64,000 nucleotides of DNA from Turbatrix aceti. Lineage: Eukaryota; Nematoda; Chromadorea; Rhabditida; Panagrolaimidae. The notes beneath the pieces were generated by a model. That model saw only the letters and a list, made by a program, of their open reading frames with translations, was not told the origin of the DNA and made no database searches. The position numbers and the translations under genes were made by a program. Shown here in pieces: positions 56,145 through 64,000 of this stretch. Location of the stretch: assembly GCA_963969345.1 (NCBI GenBank), contig OZ017768.1:2194718-2258717 (forward strand), given 5' to 3'. Positions within the stretch are counted from its first letter, which is position 1, and each line of letters opens with the position of its first letter.

Positions 56145-57004
56145 ATGGCGCCTTCATATAAGCTTTACTACTTTGACAACCGCGGACGCGCTGAAGCCAT
56201 CCGCCAGCTCCTCAAGCTCGCCAAGGTCCCTTTTGAAGACATTCGTCTTGACCATGAAACTTTTGCTGCCACCTACAAGAACGGTATATATATACACTAA
56301 TGCAAAACACGATACAGTTAATTTTTTTCAGACACCCCCTTTGGCCAATTGCCAGTCCTCGAAGTTGATGGGGTCAAAATTGCCCAAAGTCAGGCCATTC
56401 TTCGTTATATCGCCAACACACATGGTAACCAATGATTTTATGTATAAAAAATACGAACCCAAAAAAACTAACTTAGCTCAAAATTTATTATCTCAAAAAT
56501 TATTAACTCAAAAAAAGTAACTCTAAAAAAATTTGTTTGACAATTTTTTTTTGACAAAGCGGATACGTGACTAAATGACAGTTTACTTTTGTTCCAGGAT
56601 TTGTCGGCAAGACGCCGCTCGAAAATGCCAAGATTGATCAACTCGCCGAGGTCATCCACGACGCGTCTGCCGATCCGGCGCTTCACCAATGGGTGCTGGT
56701 CGTTCTCGGCTTCAAGCCAGTCCCGGACAAGAGTGACTTTTTCAAGCTCGAAGCCCGTCCCGCTCTCGACAAGCACGCCGGTCTCTATGAAAAGTGGCTC
56801 GTCGAGCACGTCCGACCGTCTTTCATCCTCGAAGACGTCACTTGGGTCGACGTTCTGGCCGCTGAATTTTTCACCAAATTCGTCGAATACGGCGAGGAAG
56901 ACGCTCTGGATGCCTACCCCCATATCCAGGCCCTGATTGCCCGCGTCCACAACCTGCCTGAGATCCGTAAGCACATTCAGGAGCGCAAGCCTACCACTTA
57001 CTAG
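56145..57004 (+). CDS. Sigma-class glutathione S-transferase (copy 1)
   Basis: Three exons: 56145-56283, 56332-56424 and 56598-57004, both introns in phase 1, encoding 212 residues. The thioredoxin-fold N-terminal domain shows YKLYYFDNRGRAEAIRQLL, whose Tyr is at the position of the catalytic hydroxyl. TPFGQLPVLEVDG carries the cis-proline, and SQAILRYIA is the SNAIL-type glutathione-binding motif. The helical C-terminal domain ends DALDAYPHIQALIARVHNLP. Sigma GSTs conjugate glutathione to electrophiles and lipid peroxidation products in the cytosol and can make prostaglandin D2. The ATG directly follows the TTCAG word at 56140-56144, a possible trans-splice acceptor for a spliced leader. Confidence 0.93.
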
Positions 57005-57009
57005 CACGT

Positions 57010-57840
57010 GAATGGTGCACGCTCATGTCAGGCTATCTCACTTTTTTTGCACTCCACGAATATGACATGTTTACTTTTGAGTTGTAATAACGTTTTATGG
57101 TAACTACAGTATATCAGTTTTTAAAATTTATTATAAATATTTTTGCTATCTTTTTTTTAACAGTTTTTTCTACAAATTGCACTCCAGTTATTCGAAATAT
57201 ATTTGTAAAAAAAAAACTTACAAAATCAGATACATTTTAGAAAAAAACATTGCTGAAATTTCCAGTCAGTACGTAATTAGGACCGTAATTTTTATACATA
57301 AAAATTTCTGTAATTTTTCAAAGGTATTGAGTTCCAATAAATTTTATATTTAGCATTTTTTTGGACGCGTTTACGGAGTAACAATTTTTTCAATTGGTTT
57401 TTTATTTGACAAAATTTAAAAAAAATTTAAAATTAAAAAAATTATTTTGACGGTAACATAAATTTTTTCCCAAGCAATTTGACAACTGTACCTAAAAATT
57501 GAAAAATTGAAAAGTCTTTAATTCTAAAATATCAGTCAATTTAGCATTCGGCAGAAATAAGCATGCAATTTCTACAGTTAAAAAAAATAAAATTTCTGGT
57601 GATGTTCAAACTCCAAACAAGACACCAAATGTCAGATAGAAATTATAAATTTAAGAAATTATGTTTTTTTTCGGATCTAACATAAGTTTGGGTCGACCAA
57701 TATCAGTTTGTTTAATTCTTTAATTGTGATGATTTGTTTATATTTATGCTTTCACTAGTAAATGCGGGAAACAGTTTTGTTAACGACATGTTGTCTCCGA
57801 AATGGAACAGTTAGTTATTCATAATTTGTAACCGCATTCT
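57010..57840. other. Intergenic with duplicated GST promoter
   Basis: The last 150 bp before the GST pseudogene resemble the region before GST copy 1 (CACTAGT..TGCGGG..ACAGTTTT and TTATTCATAATTTGTAACCG), showing that promoter and gene were duplicated together. Confidence 0.5.
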
Positions 57841-57845
57841 CCTTT

Positions 57846-58125
57846 GGTTAGCGCCTTCATACTTCAAGCTTTACTATTTTGACGGACAACCGATGACTCA
57901 TTCGGTCAATTGCCGATCCTTGAAGTTGATGTCGGAAAAACAATTCCCTTATCCAGTTTCAACACATGCATACGGTAACCAATCTTTTTATAAAAAAATA
58001 TTAACAAAAGAAGGTGTTAAAATCAGTTTACCTTTACTCCAGGCATTATCGGCAAGACACAACTTGACAGTGCCAAGATTGACCATTTCGCCGAGATAAT
58101 CCATGACGCATCTCGATCCGACGAT
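57846..58125 (+). pseudogene. GST pseudogene
   Basis: Pieces of all three GST exons are present in order: GCGCCTTCATACTTCAAGCT, then TTCGGTCAATTGCCGATCC with TTGAAGTTGATG, then ATTATCGGCAAGACACAACT and GCCGAGATAATCCATGACGC. The start codon is lost (GTTAGCGCC for CAGATGGCGCC), most of exon 1 is deleted, exon 2 is rearranged and the third exon stops after about 30 codons. Confidence 0.85.
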
Positions 58126-58254
58126 CTAAAAAGTGTGATTTTAATTTTTTTATCAAAATAAAAAAAAATTTGATAAATAAATGATTTTTAAAATTTTTAT
58201 TCATTCAATTTCAAAAATTTTGATAATAAAAGATTTTGATAGATAAATTTTTTT

Positions 58255-58345
58255 ATTTATTTATTTATTTATTTATTTCACCATTACTCAGTGGTTAGTT
58301 ATCATTAGACCAGATGTTAGGAGGCACAAATGACGTCTCTTTATT
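58255..58345 (-). repeat. Dispersed repeat, uninterrupted copy 2
   Basis: In reverse this reads GACGTCATTTGTGCCTCCTA and then ACATCTGGTCTAATGATAAC, followed by the AAATAAATAAATAAA tail. It is the closest intact match to the copy disrupted at 37045-38570 and includes the same ACGTCATTTGTGCC edge. Confidence 0.85.
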
Positions 58346-58349
58346 TTTT

Positions 58350-59590
58350 TGTTTATTTGATTAACAATTATTTATAAATTTAATTGGAGATACAAGATTA
58401 CCATTCGAATACAGTAATTTGTGTGGCCGTGAAAAAAATACATCGACAGTTTTTTCAATCATAAATATTAAGTTTTTAAACAATAAATCCCCTAATTTGA
58501 CAGGTGATGAAACTCCATAATAATAAATTTTTCACAAATCAAGCCTACAGTTTTTTGATTGAACATTGATGTCACGCAGTTTTTTGAATGAATATGTATA
58601 GACTTAAAAGTCATGTGATATGAACAATAATCTGCCATAAACCATGTGCGCATCAGAGAATCATAATACCCAAAAACTATATCTTTTGTACTTGTGCTAC
58701 GTATATGTTGTTTGGTATAATGAAATGTTTACATTTTTTCTGGTTTTATTGTCACTATTCCTTCCTCTCTGCTAGATATACTGATGAAAAGAACGATATC
58801 GCGGTGTAGTATCACACTAGTGTTTTTATTTATGTCGCCGCTTATTTTCTCTCATTTTGGTGAACTTTTCTTTACCCGTGTTTATTTGATCAACTTTGTC
58901 GATGTTCAAGTGCACTAATTTTGGAAACGCCTTTTTTATAAAAATTCGCAGGGAAAAAATTAGTTCAATTATTTATTTTTTTGGGATCAATGGGCACGAT
59001 TTTGTTGTCATCAAAAATTGAATTTTGCATCATCACTTTTGTTTGCAACGTGGTGTATCTTGTGCGGTTCTTGCTCTGTTTTGTGCGGAGTATTCTCTGC
59101 AGATGAGTTACGCCTCAATATAAAGAGACAATCTGAATGACAATTTGCTCGCGTGTGTTACCGTCGACGGTCGATCAGGACAGGATCATTTTTATTTTGC
59201 GGTGACGTTAATTGTTGTTTGAAAATAACAAACAAAAGGACTGACAATTATTTTACATAATTTTAAATACTTAAAAAAAAGTTTTTTTAAAGTTGGTGTT
59301 GTTGTTCAGTTTTTGAATTTTTGTAATGCCGCATTTTGGCCGATCGTTTACAAATAACTTTCAAATTTAATATACTCATTACATTTGTTTTAACAAAGTG
59401 TAAACACTATCATGCAGTTATTTTTTTTTGTTATTTTTACAAACATTTCAGAACCTCAGTTATCGTTTCTCACATGAGTCTTCTTGTTGATTACACCAAT
59501 GTTATCACAGTTTTAATAAAATTACGTGTAGTAATACAAGAAAACCTTTGACACCATCAGTTTTAAAATTTATAAACCCCCTTTCCTTTC
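58350..59590. other. Intergenic, no gene seen
   Basis: Weak similarity to 54,600-55,000 (words CATAATACCCAAAAACT and ATGTTGTTTGG in the same order) suggests that the repeat, spacer and GST were duplicated as one segment. No coding exon is supported. Confidence 0.45.
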
Positions 59591-59592
59591 AG

Positions 59593-60333
59593 ATGGCCCC
59601 TTCGTACAAGCTCTACTACTTCAACACCCGCGGACGCGCCGAAGCCATTCGCCACCTCCTCAAGCTCGCAAATGTCCCCTTCGAAGATATCCGCCTTGAC
59701 CCCGAAACATTTGCCGCAACGTACAAAAACGGTATAACTCCATTATTTTTAATATGCTTCAGTATATTTTTTTAGAAGCTCCCTTCGGTCAATTACCAGT
59801 TCTCGAAGTTGATGACGTGAAAGTTGCCCAAACTTTCGCAATTCTCCGCTTTGTTGCCAACAAATATGGTGAGAAATATAATATTTCATTTACCTAATCA
59901 ATGTGTACAGTTAACTTTTGATATAGGATTTGTCGGCAAAAACCCGCTCGACAATGCCAAAATTGACCAACTCGCCGAGATTATCCATGATGCGTTCAAC
60001 GATCCCGCTCTTCATCAATGGGTGCTCGCAGTTCTCGATTTTAAGCCTCTCCCAAACAAGGAAGAATTCTTCAAGCTCGAAGCTCGCCCCGCAGTTGCAA
60101 AGTACGCCGGCATCTATGAAAAGTGGCTCGTCGAGCATGTTCGATCGTCTTTCATCCTCGAAGAGGTCACTTGGGTTGACGTCCTCGCCGCCGAGTATTT
60201 CACCAAATTTGCCGAGTACGGAGAAAAAGATGTTTTGGATGCCTTTCCTCATATCCAGGCTTTGATTACCCGTGTGCACAATTTGCCTCAGATTCGTAAG
60301 CATATTCAGGAGCGTAAACCGACTATTTTTTAG
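59593..60333 (+). CDS. Sigma-class glutathione S-transferase (copy 2)
   Basis: Three exons: 59593-59731, 59776-59868 and 59927-60333, with the same lengths and phases as copy 1, giving 212 residues. Motifs are YKLYYFNTRGRAEAIRHLL with the catalytic-position Tyr, APFGQLPVLEVDD with cis-Pro, and AQTFAILRFVA. The last replaces the usual Q-S-x-A-I glutathione-contact Ser with Thr, a conservative but notable change. Introns are very short (44 and 58 bp). As in copy 1 an acceptor-like TTTCAG directly precedes the ATG. Confidence 0.93.
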
Positions 60334-60339
60334 GTCATT

Positions 60340-61096
60340 TTTTTTGCACTCCGAGATTTTGCCTTGTACTGTTATGCGCTTTAAGTACAGTTAATAACTA
60401 TTTTTAACACGTGGATTCCGTATAAAAAAACCAGCTCCAAAGACCCAGTTTTCACATGAAAAAGCCAACTCCAAAATCACAAAAGTTCCTGGTCGTTTAA
60501 CTGAAGAAGATAACAATATCAGTTAAATTTGTGATGTAGGTGGCTGTTGTGATACCAAGGTTATGGTGATTTGAGATACAGATGAACAACTTCAAGTCTT
60601 ACCGATCTCCGCTGACTTCCTTATCATAGTAGCCTATGTAACACTTACTGGCAAAAGGGATCAGAAGGTAAAGTGTGCTGTTCGAAAAATACGACAGTTT
60701 TTTTACTCGAAACAGAACGCAGTTATTTTATACCCCATCCGTTACGGTTTGAGCTATCAAATAAACAAGATATGCAAAAATGAATAGGTGATCAGTTCTG
60801 CGGACAATTCCCGTAAACAAAAAAATTTGTTCGTCGTGTGAGAAGACATTATTATTTGGTCGCTAAAATACCTCAAGGGCTTATCAAATAAATGAAAAGT
60901 TCGCTCAGCTGTTATAGAGTTTTTTTACCTCATTTTTTTGACATTTTTTTAGAATGTTAAAAAAACATTTTAGACGCCGAAGCCGAAAAGTCGGGAGCCG
61001 GAGCTCAAAATTATTTGCCCCGACTGGAATCTAATTGTACCAGTTTTACAAAAAATAAACAGACGGGAATTCAGTATGTTTTTACTAAACATACTA
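60340..61096. other. Intergenic, no gene seen
   Basis: AT-rich 3' flank of GST copy 2; contains CAGTT words and no supported exon. Confidence 0.4.
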
Positions 61097-61098
61097 CA

Positions 61099-62655
61099 GT
61101 GGGGTGCATAAAGATAGGACCACCTTAAAATTGGGGATTACGGTCTTTTATTGATACGGTAGACAAAATCCGCTTTCAGAAATGAACTCAGCGGTCCAGG
61201 AAACCCTATTGGCGATGTAAACGCGGTAAAATATAGTCGTTGTATGGGCGAAACGCCACAAACTTGATTTTTTGGGTGGTGCAAAAAGATAGGACCACGT
61301 TACTCAAAATTAATTTTGCAAGTAAACTATCAACCATTGAGAGTTTTAGTAATTTATACAACTATTAGGAACACAATCGATGTAAAAAATGTGTATAACA
61401 CATACATCGACTTGCGCTACAATGATATTTTTGCCAATATTTGACTTGAGTACCCCCAACATCGAAAATTGCATCCTAGAAGTCAATAGATTTTTTCCAT
61501 GAACGTTCTATGCACCCAAAATGTTCTAACAGGACCGTTTAACAAATCTGATGCTAAATGGGGTATCTGTTGGACGTGGATCGACCGAAACATTGATTTT
61601 TTTGACCTCAAGTTGCCTAGATGTGCCCCTATTTGCATGAATTTTGGCTCCATTTCGCTGGATGGCTTGTGCCTTGCGGCGGTTTTGCGTCTAAATAAAA
61701 GAATATTATTGGTAAAAACATTGTAAAATGATTGGGGGTCTGTTCGCTGTGAACCGACGCCGGCACGGAGCGCATCACATTTATTATCTTCACCCCCTAC
61801 ACCGGTAACTTCGTCATCCAGGTTTTTTCAATCAATACACTGTGCAGCAGGCTCAATAATTGTTCTTGACTCAAAATAATACATATCAGGCTAAATCTTA
61901 TGATTTGGCATAAATAGTACATGGTTTGGATGATGAGATTTGAACAGGGAACCCTCCATGATTTTTGGTGAAAATAGATTCCGTTGCACTCTGTTCAACA
62001 CACGTTACAAAAACCCCCAATCATTTTACAATGTTTTTACCAATAATATTCTTTTATTTAGACGCAAAACCGCCGCAAGGCACAAGCAATCCAGCGAAAT
62101 GGAGCCAAAATTCATGCAAATAGGGGCACATCTAGTCAACTTGAGGTCAAAAAAATCAATGTTTCGGTCGATCCAAGTCCAACAGATGCCCCATTTAGCA
62201 TCAGATTTGTTAAACGGTCCTGTTAGAACATTTTGGGTGCATAGAACGTTCATGGAAAAAATCTATTGACTTCTAGGATGCAATTTTCGATGTTGGGGGT
62301 ACTCAAGTCAAATATTGGCAAAAATATCATTGTAGCGCAAGTCGATGTATGTGTTATACACATTTTTTACATCGATTGTGTTCCTAATAGTTGTATAAAT
62401 TACTAAAACTCTCAATGGTTGATAGTTTACTTGCAAAATTAATTTTGAGTAACGTTGTCCTATCTTTTTGCACCACCCAAAAAATCAAGTTTGTGGCGTT
62501 TCGCCCATACAACGGCTATATTTTACCGGGTTTACATCGCCAATAGGGTTTCCTGGACCGCTGAGTTCATTTCTGAAAGCGGATTTTGTCTACCGTATCA
62601 ATAAAAGACCGTAATCCCCAATTTTAAGGTGGTCCTATCTTTATGCACCCCACTG
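61099..62655. mobile_element. Palindromic Tc1/mariner-type foldback element (1557 bp)
   Basis: The element starts CAGTGGGGTGCATAAAGATA and ends with its exact reverse complement, flanked by TA on both sides (61097-61098 and 62656-62657), the Tc1/mariner target signature. Two arms of about 643 bp (61099-61741 and 62012-62655) are near-identical inverted copies around a unique 270-bp centre. Both arms carry the same 75-codon ORF (MNVLCTQNVLTGPF..), but no DD(E/D) transposase motif, so the element is non-autonomous. Divergence of only a few bases between arms suggests youth or arm-to-arm conversion. Confidence 0.92.
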
Positions 62656-62790
62656 TATCAGCATAAGAAAATTTCCATCAAACCTTATTTCAGCAACTTC
62701 GGTGATCACTTTTCATTACCGAATTCAGTTATGCAAAAACAATAGCGACGTTCGATACGCTTTCAAGACAACTCTCCTACGCTTGCATCA

Positions 62791-63308
62791 ATGCTGTCTG
62801 TCGACCCGTGCTTTGGCATATGGACTGCGATTTTCGTCGCGGTTACATTCATCGTTTTTACGTGCTCCAAGAAGCCGCCCCTTACTGACAGCTCCCCCCA
62901 TGCAGCTGGCGCCCCCTGCAGCTGTGCACCCGTTGAAATTCCGGGAACTCCGAATACGGCGAGTGGAGAAGCTCACATACTGCAGGAAGTTGCGAGTGGA
63001 CAAAAACAAGGTAAAATAAGGCAATGGAGTATTTGGAGGCAGTTAAATATTTATTTTAATTGTTTGCAGAAAAACGGGCAAAATTTATAAATTCGAATCC
63101 AAAGCTTGTGTTTGTACGTGACAAGGATCCAGATTCAGCACTTGGATCGGCCGTACAAGTACAAAGCAATGAGACTTCCGACTTTACCGACGACACCCTC
63201 GATCACGTTGAGTCACTGAAGTACGAGGAGAGCTCAACCTCGAAAAAAACGGCAGAAAAGAAAAAGAAACTTGAGCCGACATCATCAACGATTACTTGCA
63301 TTGATTAG
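62791..63308 (+). CDS. Small membrane-anchored protein with charged tail, 152 aa
   Basis: Two exons, 62791-63010 and 63070-63308, joined in phase 1 (CAAG|GTAAAA..TTGCAG|AAAAACGG). The start MLSVDPCFGIW is followed by one transmembrane segment (about residues 10-25, TAIFVAVTFIVF). A Pro/Ala/Cys-rich stretch (AAGAPCSCAP) follows, then an acidic and finally Lys-rich tail (TAEKKKKLEP). The family is unknown. A decayed tandem copy follows at 63600-63870, whose exon 1 and intron can still be aligned. The annotation rests on the open frame, good splice sites and the duplicated relic. Confidence 0.6.
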
Positions 63309-63497
63309 TTTTTAGTGCGAAAAATCAATAAAAATTAATTTTTAACGACCAGTGAAATTTTGTCCGATCGTGACGAATGCTTCCAATTCTCGCAGTTACA
63401 CTTGTAAAAAAATCAGAAAATCGCAATGTTTAAGTCAGTGAAATCATATCCGATGCGCAGCTTTTTTAAAATTAAAAAGATCGGTCGATACACTCAG

Positions 63498-64000
63498 CGC
63501 AGTTATACTTATGTCATCTTCCAAAGTTGGAACATCCATTGCGATTGTCTCTCACACATGGCAAGCAATGTGTGAGGTCAGCAGGCTGGATGAACAGGTA
63601 TGCGCGCATGTAATTATCCAGGCAAACCCAGTTAGCAATGACGTAGTGTGTTGAGCTTGCCCTTTACTGATAGCGCCAACCAAGCTGGCACCTCCATCAA
63701 TTGTGCACCCGTAGGAATTGCGGAAATCTCGATAACGGCAAGTGAGATGTCTACGAGCTGCACGAAATTGCGAGAGGAGAAAAACGAGGTAAAATAAGAA
63801 AGGGTATTCGGAGGCAGTTATTTGCAGAAAAGCAAGCAAAATTTATTAACTTGAATCCAAAGCCGGCGTTTGTGCGGCGCAGTTATAATTATGCCATCTT
63901 TAAAAGTCGGAACATCCATTGCGATTGTCTCTTCCACCTGGCAAGCGATGTGTGAGGTACATAAGAAGGATGGATGAACAGGTATGCGCGCATGTAATAG
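63498..64000 (+). repeat. Tandem duplication of about 380 bp, second copy cut by window end
   Basis: The segment CGGAACATCCATTGCGATTG..GAACAGGTATGCGCGCATGT at 63877-64000 repeats that at 63498-63615. The unit appears to contain the 3' flank of the small membrane gene plus the relic of its two exons. More copies may lie beyond the window. Confidence 0.75.
63620..63870 (+). pseudogene. Decayed copy of the small membrane-protein gene
   Basis: GACAGCTCCCCCCATGCAGC of the intact gene is matched by GATAGCGCCAACCAAGCTGG. The donor GAGGTAAAATAAG is matched too, as is the second-exon opening AGCAAAATTTATTAACTTGA. The exon-1 start, membrane segment and frame are lost. Confidence 0.7.

Overview
The window looks like nuclear DNA of a nematode. 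It is AT-rich, and its genes are cut by many short introns with GT(A/T)..TTTCAG borders. It holds nematode-type 7TM chemoreceptors (Str/Srh-like), small families of F-box-associated-like proteins, sigma-class glutathione S-transferases and a kinase-less citron-like protein. I cannot name the species. Gene models were assembled by hand: an ORF, a splice donor and acceptor, and a phase check on every junction. All introns are inferred; there is no transcript evidence.

Layout. 0-9 kb: a direct repeat; two paralogous two-exon genes of unknown function on the minus strand; a five-exon coiled-coil gene; two small single-pass membrane proteins on the minus strand whose second exons are very short. 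9-13 kb: no gene seen. 13-22 kb: an Srh/Str-like receptor, an ankyrin-repeat protein, an F-box-like gene, a 514-bp hAT-type MITE built of GATC repeats, and a small SH2-domain protein. 22-37 kb: a family of multi-pass membrane proteins (three intact copies, two broken), one more Str-like receptor, and two convergent copies of a secreted GH29 alpha-L-fucosidase. 37-38.5 kb: a foldback hAT-type element sitting inside an older repeat. 39-40.6 kb: a SUMO/Ulp1-type cysteine protease with a GC-AG intron. 40.9-44.6 kb: a head-to-head mosaic of citron-gene exon fragments that carries a 69-bp minisatellite ORF encoding Ser-Thr-x-Thr-Ala repeats. 46.4-52.7 kb: the intact 11-exon citron-like gene (coiled coil, C1, PH, CNH). 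56-60.3 kb: two intact sigma GSTs and one GST pseudogene between them. 61.1-62.7 kb: a palindromic Tc1/mariner-type element. 62.8-64 kb: a small membrane-anchored protein and a decayed tandem copy.

The window does not hold one pathway. Its theme is local duplication and mobile DNA: almost every family here occurs at least twice (fucosidase, GST, 7TM family, small membrane pair, F-box-like genes, citron fragments, terminal gene). The strongest candidate for something undescribed is the Ser-Thr repeat gene born inside rearranged citron exons. Next are the abrupt near-identity block shared by two membrane-receptor genes (gene conversion) and a CAGTT pentamer that is markedly plus-strand-biased through introns and intergenic DNA.
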